Shown here: positions 1-12,700 of the stretch, piece by piece
Layout of the letters: the number at the start of each line of letters is the position of its first letter
Position numbering within the stretch: position 1 is the stretch's first letter
NCBI RefSeq assembly: GCF_964204645.1
Contig: NC_134031.1
Coordinates: 18,287,307 to 18,351,306, forward strand
DNA length: 64,000 bases
Source: Tubulanus polymorphus
Taxonomy: Eukaryota; Nemertea; Palaeonemertea; Tubulaniformes; Tubulanidae
Reading direction: 5' to 3'
The notes under the pieces: model-generated
The model's database searches: none
Seen by the model: only the letters and a program-made list of their open reading frames with translations
Told to the model about the DNA's origin: nothing
Position numbers and translations under genes: made by a program

Positions 1-520
1 GTCAGACTGTGGACTGTGGAACTGGGACCTCATGTGTAAAGTATCTCTAAACTAACCCCACCCCTCTTCTTTGCACTACTCACTCAATGTTATATGTTCT
101 TTCTCTTGTTGTGTTGTCATTAGATGTGGTTTCACATTCAGCTTCAATATTTCAACTATTATTTCTCCCTATGAAGGTTTTCTGTACTCGTCCATCCACT
201 TGAATCCTGATTACCAATATTCTTAAGCTTGATCCAACAACACGATAAACCCAGTTCATCCTGTGTTTCAAACCATGACCTGTTCTGTTGTCAAAACCAG
301 TCAAGGTCTTCTCGACTCATGAGGTTTAAGCCTGTTTATGAACCTAATTTATGGGCCTAGATTTGTCACAAGAAATTAAAATCTAGGCATTGAATGACTT
401 TTCAATGTAGATTAGGAACTGAATTGTTAAAGACTTGTTGAGATCCCATGAACTCTGTGTAACCTGCTTTTTTGGATTCAATCTCTTATGGCCCTCTATC
501 TTCCTACTGTTTTTCCTTAG
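1..520. other. Perlecan intron, upstream part
   Basis: No coding exon is visible. The stretch holds dispersed repeat-like words (ACTGTGGAACTGGG near position 15) that recur elsewhere in the window, and it ends in the pyrimidine-rich acceptor TTTTTCCTTAG at 520. It is read as the intron before the first Ig exon of the window. Confidence 0.6.
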
Positions 521-775
521 AAAAAGACTTGATTGACGTAACAACGATAGAAGTACCGGTAGGTCAGACTGCTCGATTAACCTGCTCCGTACGGGGCAGC
601 GGACCCTTTAAAATCACGTGGACTAAGATCGACGGTCAGCTACCAGCTGATGCGATCATAAACGACAGAGTTCTGATTTTGAATAATGTTAAACACGAAG
701 CTACTGGTCGATTCATGTGCATCGCCGAGGGGCCGTTCGGAACGGCGAGAGGATTCATTGATTTGATCGTCACAG
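521..775 (+). CDS. HSPG2: Perlecan exon, Ig1
   Basis: Acceptor CCTTAG, donor GTAAGA, phase 1 at both ends. Reads VPVGQTARLTC, then DGQLPADAI, then TGRFMCIAEG: a complete I-set Ig domain. Confidence 0.88.
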
Positions 776-3700
776 GTAAGAGGCAGTAAATCTAGGTAAA
801 CTCTTATTGGCGGTTTATGGGTTCCTTATTCTCTTTACTTGCTTTGTCCTCTCTCAAAAATAAATACAACATCCTTTGTAAAATGAAATGATTCCTTGTA
901 GTTATTCCCATTCCCAACCCATTCCTCAATGGTGCCCGGTTCTATCTGAATTTATGAGTTGCAAGTATTCTGTTTAAATGACTCTTTCGGGAATAAAGCT
1001 GCCAACTGTCCCTGATTTTCACGGAAGAACCCTGATAATAAACCTGGTCTGTTTATGCTGAGCATGCTGTCTTAAATGGCGTCCCTGAAGCAATTATCTT
1101 GAATCCCTGAAAAGAAATGTTTATTGCTTGAATTTTCTCTACTGGTCCCTGATTGAAGTTGGCAACTCATTCATTGATCTAGAGTGAATAAACGATATAC
1201 TTGTAACTTTCTTTATCTGCTTTATATATTTTATCATGCATCACATCTTCATCTATTACTCTCTCTCTCTCTATCTCTGCGTGACCCGCGCGCTACGTGT
1301 AGGAACGCTTCCTCTACCGACGATCGAGTTCACGCTCGGCGGTACGATCACGCTCGTCTGCGAGCCAAAAGGTCCCGGCGAATTCTCGATCACGTGGGAG
1401 AAAGTCGACGGAACGTTGTCGGAGTTGGCGATCATTCGCGATCGTATTTTGAAAATAACGAACGCCCGAGAACGAGACGCTGGACGATACAAATGTACAG
1501 CGGTGAACGAAGAAGAAACTCAGGAGATATTCATCGAAGTTACGATTAAGAAAAGTAAGACGAAAAATGGCATTATTTCTTCTATTCTCTTCATACTTTA
1601 TCCTCAACCAAACCTCAATAATTGTACGGGTGACAGTTTTATAGACTGGTTTCTAGGGTCCATAAACCTGCATTTCTGATTTTGGTCTATACCTCAAGTT
1701 TGACATCTAGATCCAGTTTCACAATTTTCAGTTAAGTTTTAGTGAGATTGGAAATCAGTTTATTGTCAATGTTTTATTTATGAGCCGAAATCTTAACTCA
1801 CAGCTTTGGAACTGGTTCATGTGTATCAGACATACGTGCGGCTATCATATGCTCTCCCTACCAGTGGAATTTGCACTGATAGTGGAAAGTTTTTTTTGAG
1901 AATTTGGCTTTGTTCCGGGCAGCCAGTATCTTTACATGCTATACAAGGCTCAAGGAATCATGAGGCTAAACTCCATTCCCCTTAAACTAGTCTACAAAAC
2001 TTGCCCCTTGAGATCTATGATTATTTGCGATTCCTTTAAACGAACCCCGCCTCATCTTTTCTCTTCATTAAACGCGTTTCCTCTGTAGAACCTCCTCTGA
2101 TTCCCGTGCACGAAGTACAAGAAGGTGATAGCGCGCGTTTGACTTGTCGTGTACGAGGCACTGGACCGTTTACAATCACTTGGTTTAAACAGAACGGCCG
2201 TTTACCGACGAACGCCTTCCCGAGCAATGGAGTGTTGGATATCGACGGAATAAAACCGAGTGATGAAGGCAGATATATTTGTCGCGCTGTTGGACCGCGG
2301 GGAACTCAAGAAGCGCTCGTAGATGTTAGGGTTTTAAGTAAGAGGCAGATGTTCGAATTATTATGACACCTTTCACAATTCTGTAGATATTTAGAAAATA
2401 TTTCTTTTCTTAATGTAAAAAATTATCTATATCCCAATAATTTGATCTTTTGATCCATCGGTAATGGTGCATTTTCCCATAGAATTTTAAAAAATGCAGT
2501 AAACCTTGGTCGACTTGAAATATTTGGACAAGCAAATTGAGTCTGAGATATAGATGATCTTATGCATCATATTTCTGTACTATGTTAAAGAACAAGTTTT
2601 ACTGTATTTTGTATGTAAATATTTCAAATCTATCTCCCATCAATTTATAATCTAAAGACCATTGAACTAATTCTTTTCCCATTCCCTCTTTCCCTCCCAC
2701 CTGCATCCCCTCTGTCTTCTATCTTTGATTATTACGTTTCTCAGGAGGTCCAGTAGTTCCCCAGATCGATGTTACATATGGAGGGCGAGCGGTGTTAGTC
2801 TGTAATCCACGTGGCACCGGTCCGTTTACAATAACCTGGCAGCGACTGGACGGCGTAGTCCCATCGTACGCCATCCAGGATCAAAGAAGACTTATATTTA
2901 AAACGGCTCAAACTGTTGATACAGGCAGATATGTGTGCGTAGCTATCGGACCAGATGGTTCCAGGCAAGATATTTATATAGAATTAACTGTTACGGGTAA
3001 GGTTTGGAATATTTTGATTATTTCTGTTTCAATCTTAGTCGCATGGTTTTTCAAAGTGAAAATCATCAGAATTCTTCCTGCACTAAGTAGTAACGACTAA
3101 TCAATGATGTGATCCCACATTTGAATAATGTGATCCTACATTTTGTTCTACGATAATATTTGTTTGTTTTTATTTTGGTCATATTTTACCATTTGTATTT
3201 TTAGCTCTTATTGAATGAACATATCAATATGCACCTGGATCATTTGTTGCTGTATGATTATGTTCTATTTTCAGGTTCTCCCCCAAAAGTCTCAAAGTAT
3301 GATGTCCAATATGACCAAACTGCTCAACTGACCTGTAATGTCAGAGGACTTGGTTCTTATACGGTGACCTGGCAAAAGGTGGGAGGCAGTTTACCATCTC
3401 GCGCTTTGAGAAGAGACAGAACTTTAGAAATTAGAAATGCTAGAAATGAAGATGAGGGCAGATATCATTGTATAGCTATTGGTGAAAATGGCAGGCGGGT
3501 TGATGCCTTTGTTGACCTTGATGTCTTAGGTGAGTTATAGTCATCAAAGATTTCAGAAATTAATTTTCATGATGAAACCAATGACCTTTGATACAAATTA
3601 TTTGAATGTTTGATTGGATAAATCTTGTTTTGATAAATCTTCTTTTCACTTTTTCAGGATCAGCACCAACTGTATCCAAATATGATGTTGGATATGATGA

Positions 3701-6700
3701 AACAGCTACATTGACATGTAATGCTCAGGGTCTAACCCGTTATACGGTGACCTGGCAGAAAGTTGGAGGCAGTTTACCATCTCGGGCTTTGAGAAGAGAC
3801 AGAACTTTAGAAATTAGAAACGCTAGAAATGAAGATGAAGGCAGATATCATTGTATAGCTATTGGTGAAGATGGTAGAAGAGCTGATGCCTACGTTGACC
3901 TCAATGTTATTGGTAGGAAAAGTTCCCGAATTCATGATGCCTTCATTAGAAGTTCTTTGAGTCCACAAACTTGGAAAAATTTCTTCTTTTTCAGGAACAG
4001 CACCAACTATTTCAAAGTATGATGTCCAATATGATCAAACTGCTACTTTGACCTGTAATGCTCAAGGTCTCACCCGTTACACAGTGACCTGGCAGAAAGT
4101 TGGAGGCAGTTTACCATCTCGTGCTTTGAGGAGAGACAGAACTTTGGTAATTAGAAATGCTAGGAATGAAGATGAGGGCAGATATCATTGTATTGCTATT
4201 GGTGAAGATGGTAGAAGGGCTGATGCATACGTTGACCTCAATGTTATTGGTAAGAGAAGAAGTTCCTTTATTATAATGCGATGCCTTCATAAGATGTGTA
4301 TGAGTCCATAAACTTGGAAAAATGTTCACTAACTTTTCCAGGATCAGCACCAACTATTGTGAAATATGATGTCCAATATGACCAAACTGCTACATTGACC
4401 TGTAATGCTCAAGGTCTCACCCGTTATACGGTGACCTGGCAGAAAGTAGGAGGCAGTTTACCATCTCGCGCTTTGAGGAGAGACAGAACTTTAGAAATTA
4501 GAAATGCTAGAAATGAAGATGAGGGCAGATATCATTGTATAGCTATCAGTGAAGATGGTAGAAGGGCTGATGCATATGTTGACCTCAATGTTATCGGTAA
4601 GTTATCCTCACTTTCCTGGTAAGGGTAATCTTCATTAAAAGTTCCTTGAGGGCACAGATTTGGAAAAATTTCTCTTTCTTTTTCAGGAACAGCACCAACA
4701 ATTTCCAAGTATGATGTCCAATATGATCAAACTGCACTTTTAACTTGTAACGTCCAAGGACTTGGTTCTTATACTGTGACCTGGCAGAAAGTTGGAGGTA
4801 GTTTACCATCTCGCGCTTTGAGGAGAGACAGGACTTTAGAAATTAGAAATGCTAGAAATGAAGATGAAGGCAGATATCATTGTATAGCTATCAGTGAAGA
4901 TGGTAGACAAGCTGATGCATACGTTGACCTCGATGTTATCGGTAAGTTATAAACACAAAGGTTATCTGAAATTGATTACCATGATACTGATGACCTATGC
5001 AGATATTTCTTTAAGTTTTTTTATGCATATTTGGTAAATATTCTTTATCTTTTTCGTTAATATTACTTTCTTTCAGGAACAGCACCAACTATTTCCAAAT
5101 ATGATGTCCAATATGATCAAACTGCTACTTTGACCTGTAATGCTCAAGGTCTCACCCGTTACACAGTGACCTGGCAGAAAGTTGGAGGCAGTTTACCATC
5201 TCGCGCTTTGAGAAGAGACAGAACTTTAGAAATTAGAAATGCTAGAAATGAAGATGAAGGCAGATATCATTGTATAGCTATTGGTGAAGATGGTAGAAGG
5301 GCTGACGCATATGTTGACCTCAATGTTATTGGTAAGTTATACTCTCTTAGACTCCTCGTTAGAGTAATCGTTATTAAAAGTACTTTTGAGTCCACAAACT
5401 TGGAAGCATTTCTTCTTTTTTAGGAACAGCACAAACAATTTCTAAGTACGATGTCCAATATGATCAAACTGCTCTTATAACTTGTAATGTCCAAGGACTT
5501 GGTTCTTATACGGTGACCTGGCAGAAAGTTGGAGGCAGTTTACCATCTCGCGCTTTGAGAAGAGACAGAACTTTAGAAATTAGAAATGCTAGAAATGAAG
5601 ATGAGGGCAGATATCATTGTATAGCTATTGGTGAAGATGGTAGACGAGCTGACGCATACGTTGACCTCAATGTTATTGGTCAGAATTGTACCATATTTTA
5701 TGAGATGATGCCTTCATAAGATGCATTTTGAGTCCATAAACTTAGAAATATTCTTGGAAAAATATTCTCACTTTTTCAGGATCAGCACCAATCATTTCCA
5801 AGTATGATGTCCAATACGATCAAACAGCAACCTTAACATGTAATGCTCAAGGTCTCACCCGTTATACAGTAACCTGGCAGAAAGTCGGTGGCAGTTTACC
5901 ATCCCGTGCTTTGAGGAGAGACAGTACTTTAGAAATTAGAAATTCACGAAATGAAGATGAAGGCAGATATCATTGTATAGCTATTGGTGAAGATGGTAGA
6001 CGAGCTGATGCTTATGTTGATCTAAATGTTGTTGGTAAGTTATTTTAAATTTGACTGACGCTAAAGAATTTAATATAAAGTTCTTTGAGTTTTTGATGGA
6101 AATTTCATTAATATTTCTTTCAGGAACAGCACCAACTATTTCCAAATATGATGTCCAATATGATCAAACTGCTACTTTGAGCTGTAATGCTCAAGGTCTC
6201 ACCCGTTATACAGTGACCTGGCAGAAAGTGGGAGGCAGTTTACCATCTCGTGCTTTGAGAAGAGACAGAACTTTAGAAATTAGAAATGCTAGAAATGAAG
6301 ATGAAGGCAGATATCATTGTATAGCCATTGGTGAAGATGGTAGACGAGCTGATGCCTACGTTGACCTCAATGTTATTGGTAAGAATTGATCCTTAAATTG
6401 TAATGTGATGCCTTCATAAGATGTGCTTTGAGTCCATAAACTTGGAAAAAATTTCTTTTCACTCTTTCAGGAACGGCACCAACTATTTCCAAGTATGATG
6501 TCCAATATGATGAAACTGCTACATTGACATGTAATGCTCAGGGTCTAACCCGTTATACAGTGACCTGGCAGAAAGTGGGAGGCAGTTTACCATCTCGCGC
6601 TTTGAAGAGGGACAGAACTTTAGAAATTAGAAATGCAAGAAATCAAGATGAAGGCAGATATCATTGTATAGCTATTGGTGAAGATGGTAGACGAGCTGAT

Positions 6701-9700
6701 GCTTATGTTGATCTAAATGTTGTTGGTAAGTTATTTTAAATTTGACTGACACTAAAGAATTTTATATGAAGTTCTTTGAGTTTTTGATGGAAATTTCATT
6801 AATATTTCTTTCCTTCAGGAACAGCACCAACTATTTCCAAATATGATGTCCAATATGATCAAACTGCTACTTTGAGCTGTAATGCTCAAGGTCTCACCCG
6901 TTATACAGTGACCTGGCAGAAAGTTGGAGGCAGTTTACCATCTCGTGCCTTGAGAAGAGACAGAACTTTAGAAATTAGAAATGCTAGAAATGAAGATGAG
7001 GGCAGATATCATTGTATAGCTATTGGTGAAGATGGTAGAAGAGCTGATGCCTACGTTGACCTCAATGTCATTGGTAAGAATTGATCCTTAATTTGTAATG
7101 TGATGCCTTCATAAGATGTGCTTTGAGTCCATAAACTTGGAAAAAATTTCTTTTTACTCTTTCAGGAACGGCCCCAACTATTTCCAAGTATGATGTCCAA
7201 TATGATGAAACTGCTTCATTGACATGTAATGCTCAGGGTCTAACCCGTTATACAGTGACCTGGCAGAAAGTTGGAGGCAGTTTACCATCTCGCGCTTTGA
7301 AGAGGGACAGAACTTTAGAAATTAGAAATGCAAGAAATCAAGATGAGGGCAGATATCATTGTATAGCTATTGGTGAAGATGGTAGAAGAGCTGATGCATA
7401 TGTTGACCTCAATGTTATTGGTAAAAATTGTGCCTTAATTTATGATATGATGTCTTCATAAGATGCGTTTTGAGACATTCAATTTAGGAAAATTCTTGAA
7501 AAAATCCTCTCACTTTTTCAGGATCAGCTCCAACTATTTCAAAGTATGATGTCCAATATGATCAAACAGCTACTTTGACATGTAATGCTCAAGGTCTCAC
7601 CCGTTATACGGTGACCTGGCAGAAAGTAGGAGGCAGTTTACCATCTCGCGCTTTGAGGAGAGACAGAACTTTAGAAATAAGAAATGCAAGAAATGAAGAT
7701 GAGGGCAGATATCATTGTATAGCTATTGGTGAAGATGGTAGAAGGGCTGATGCCTACGTTGACCTCAATGTTATTGGTAGGAAAAGTTCCCGAATTCATG
7801 ATGCCTTCATTAGAAGTTCTTTGAGTCCACTAACTTGGAAAAATTTCTTCCTTTTCAGGAACAGCACCAACTATTTCAAAGTATGATGTCCAATATGATC
7901 AAACTGCTACTTTGACCTGTAATGCTCAAGGTCTCACCCGTTACACAGTGACCTGGCAGAAAGTAGGAGGCAGTTTACCATCTCGCGCTTTGAGGAGAGA
8001 CAGAACATTAGAAATTAGAAATGCAAGAAATGAAGATGAGGGCAGATATCATTGTATAGCTATTGGTGAAGATGGTAGAAGAGCTGATGCCTACGTTGAC
8101 CTCAATGTCATTGGTAAGAATTGATCCTTAATTTGTAATGTGATGCCTTCATAAGATGTGCTTTGAGTCCATAAACTTGGAAAAAATTTCTTCCTTTTCA
8201 GGAACAGCACCAACTATTTCAAAGTATGATGTCCAATATGATCAAACTGCTACTTTGACCTGTAATGCTCAAGGTCTCACCCGTTACACAGTGACCTGGC
8301 AGAAAGTAGGAGGCAGTTTACCATCTCGCGCTTTGAGGAGAGACAGAACATTAGAAATTAGAAATGCAAGAAATGAAGATGAAGGCAGATATCATTGTAT
8401 AGCTATTGGTGAAGATGGTAGAAGGGCTGATGCCTACGTTGACCTCAATGTTATTGGTAGGAAAAGTTCCCGAATTCATGATGCCTTCATTAGAAGTTCT
8501 TTGAGTCCACTAACTTGGAAAAATTTCTTCCTTTTCAGGAACAGCACCAACTATTTCAAAGTATGATGTCCAATATGATCAAACTGCTACTTTGACCTGT
8601 AATGCTCAAGGTCTCACCCGTTACACAGTGACCTGGCAGAAAGTAGGAGGCAGTTTACCATCTCGTGCTTTGAGGAGAGACAGAACTTTAGAAATTAGAA
8701 ATGCAAGAAATGAAGATGAGGGCAGATATCATTGTATTGCTATTGGTGAAGATGGTAGAAGAGCTGATGCATACGTGGACCTCAATGTTATTGGTAAGTT
8801 TGATGTTTTCTTTTCTAAGTTATTTAACTTTTATCTATCCAAATCAAAAATTTTTCTTATATTCAATAATGTATGCTTGCTGTTATCTACACTTTGTGAT
8901 GTTTGAGCTTTTCATGTCAAAAAATGTGGCCCAATATGTTTTTCTGTGTCGTATCTCAGGCTCCGCACCTACAATAACCTCCCTTACGGTTCCGTATGGA
9001 CAAACAGCCGTGCTTACTTGTCAAGTTCGTGGTTCTGGTGCATTTACGGTTAACTGGCTGAAAGTCGGTAGCCGTCTGCCATTAACAGCACAAACAATCG
9101 ATAACAAATTAGAAATCGGTTACGCTCGTAAGGAATATGAAGGTAGATATCAGTGTGTGGCTGTAAATGAGGCTGGTGAAGTACTGAAAGGATTCGTTGA
9201 TTTAACTGTCGTCGGTAAGAATTGACTCATTCATTCATCCACTCACATCCCATCTCTTATTTACTTGTGCTTTTTTTATTCTGCATTATTTCCTGCTTTT
9301 TGTTCTCTATAACTTTCTGTGAATGTTTGCTTATGTGTTGCTTGTTTGTCCGTCACAGGCTCCGAGCCTTCCGTATCATCTTATGAAGTTCGTTACGATC
9401 AAACGGCGACCTTGACTTGCAATGTGCAAGGTCTGACCTCTTACACGGTGACCTGGCAGAAAGTCCGAGGCAGTTTACCATCTCGCGCTTTTAGAAGAGA
9501 CAGAACTTTAGTAATCAGAAATGCTAGAAATGAAGATGAAGGCAGATATCATTGTATAGCTACTGGGTCTGATGGTCAAGTGAATGAGGGATATATTGAC
9601 CTCAATGTTGTAGGTTTGTATGGTTAGAAAATTTAAGAGAAGGGAGACCCGACCAATTAACACATCGGCTTCCAGCAGATGATTGCTGTGAGGAGGATAT

Positions 9701-12700
9701 CGCAAAAATCATTCAAATAGAATACGATTTAACTAAGACTTAGAACTCTTCTTAGAGCTTTTCTAAATCTCAGAATTTGTCTCGGAATTAATGATGATTT
9801 TGCGGTTATCATTTGTTTCAGGTTCACCTCCGACGTTTTCGACGTATGAAGTACAATACGGTCAGACAGCATCGATTACGTGTAAAGTTCCTGGTCTCGA
9901 GTTGTACTCAGTTCGATGGCTGAAAGTCGGCAGTTCGTTACCGCAGAATGCGAACGTACGAGAACGAACGCTGATCATTTCTCAAGCTCGAACGGAAGAT
10001 GAAGGTCGTTATCACTGTATAGCGACGACTCCCGACGGGAAGCGCATCGATGCATACGTAGATCTCACTGTTAAAGGTAACATTTCAATCCTCAATTCTC
10101 TCCTCTTGTTTCTATTAACATTTTAAACGTAGCACGTTTCGGGTCGGTTATAAAGTTCAGGATCCGGTTCGATAAACCTACAAAATCGTATCTCGTAGAT
10201 TTCTAGATTTCAATGATTTTGATAATGTACAATGTTTCATTCGAAATTCAGAAACAGAACCATGTTCTATCAAATTGGTTAGATTTCAGTTTTTGGCTTT
10301 AATTTAAGTAAGCCTTCTGAAATTTTAACTCTAAAATGACGAAAACTAAGGAATTTGGTCTTGAAGTTGAATGATTAAAAAATAAACTAATTCAGACTCT
10401 TAAGGCATGAGTTTTATCCTGAACTTAAGAATTGGCTTAATCGGTTGGCGTCCTTAGTAAATGTCTATCCTGTCTTTGTCTTTTAACCTGAGTGTATTTT
10501 GTTGTTTAACCCATTCTCTGTCTATCTGTGTTGTTTTGTTGAAGTCTATTGTGTGTATTTCTGTCTCACTTGTCTCATCGCAATCATCAGGCTCTGCTCC
10601 TACTATAACCCCATACGAGGTGATTTACGGGCAGACGGCTTCGCTGACTTGTAACATACGTGGAGGATCAGCAGGCACGTACACGTTCACCTGGAAGAGA
10701 GTCGGTAGCCGGTTGCCAGCTACAGCCGTACAACGAGACCAAACTCTATTGATAACTAGCGCTCGTTACAACGATGAGGGAAGGTATCATTGTATCGCGA
10801 CTCGACTAGATGGCGAGAAATTTGAGGGTTATGTCGATCTTATCGTTACCGGTAAGAAACTCGAAATATTTACGAGTTACACAGTGCAGCCTTGACATGA
10901 ACGAAACCCCTTTCACTGTTAGATATTATACAGTTAGACTCCTACTTACTCGATATCAGTCAACTGCTCAAGTTTTATGTGAATTCTACTAATTTCTATC
11001 TATTTCCCTCATTCTCGACTTGGTGGAATATTTAGAGCAGTCGACAAGATACTGAATAAGACGGGAGTTTACCATTTACTGGACTCACTTCATATGAATA
11101 TCTTAAAGCTCTGGACCCAGTTCCACAGTTCTGTTTTAAGATTTGAATCTCATTGAAAAGGAACTAATTCTAACTCAGAGTTACTCACTACTGTGGAACC
11201 GGGTCCAGTTTCACATTTTTCAAACAAAGATACAAATGTTGAACTGAGTTCCTAGAGAAAGCCAGTCACTGAAATATATTTCGCACAATTTTCAAGATAT
11301 CGAACTTGTTAGAATATATTGATCTATATACATTTAACTGTGTAAACACATCACTGGAACTGCTGCATGTGAATTATCTCTACCCCTGTTAGGCACTCCT
11401 GCACCTAAAATCTCAACTTACGAAGTCGAGTACGGCCAGACAGCGACAATGATCTGTAGCATCGAAAATGAACGTAAAACTTACACAATACGTTGGCAGA
11501 AAGTTAGTAAAGCTGGGGGCGCGTTACCTCAATACGCGATCAGACGAGATCGGCAGTTAATTATCAGAAACGCTCGAACGGAAGATCAAGGTCGTTATCA
11601 ATGTATCGCGATTGATGCAGACGGCAAACAGTTTGAATCGTTTATTGATTTCACTGTAACCGGTGAGTTTAAACTAACCGAACTAACAGTTAGAACTTGG
11701 TTTGATCGGATCTTTGAGTTAAAAGAACGGAAAGAGTTGATAACTGATCACGCTTACTCACTACCTTCCATTCCTTTTATTCCCTTCCTCTTTATGTTAT
11801 TTCCTCATCCTCCGCAGGCAGGTATTCAAACCTGATCTCTTGTCTCAGTCATGACTCGAAACCTTGCCTGACTGACCCGAGTGCTCAGGTATATAACATG
11901 ATTTCTGATTGGCTAATGATACTATCATTGATGCTAAATCAGGCAGGGATTTGAATCATAAGTCTTAATGTCATTAGTTTCGAATCCGTGCTGAGAGAGG
12001 ATGGCTATTCCTTTTCATTTTAAAACTTTTTTCACTTTCATTTCTTGTTTTCTTGTTTTCCTCACATGCACTAAAAGGTTCTGCACCTCCGAGTATTACT
12101 AAATACGAAGTACAATACGGACAGACGGCCATGTTGACTTGTAAAGTAACTCAGACCGATCCGTCTGCTCGGTTCGCCGTCGTCTGGCAGAAAGTCGGCA
12201 GTAATTTACCGAATTACGCCGTACAAAAAGACAACGTGCTGGAAATATCTCAAACGCGGCGTGATGATGCCGGTAGATACCGCTGCATCGCTACCAGTCC
12301 GGATGGGGGACAAATTGATGCATTCGTTGATTTGACTGTCATTGGTAAGCTTAATCGGTTCAGGTTCAGGCTCATAAGACCATTCTACTGACTAGGTTCC
12401 CTTTTCCAAGTATACTTGGACTTAGATTGGATTCGAGGGACAGATTTCGTGTATTTTCAATAGGAGAGTGACTTTATTATCTTATGTCTGTCTTATGTGT
12501 GTCTTAATTGTAAGCACTTTGTTTGTAAAACCCATCACTACATGTCATATGTGAGTCATGTTTCTCCTCTCTCCAAACCTGACTACAGCAACTATTTGAG
12601 AGTAGTTTGAACTCTTTGTGAGACCTCCAACTACTGCCTAATGATCAAAATACTCTGAAAATATAGAGAACATTCAATTATACTACTACTCTTGATATCA

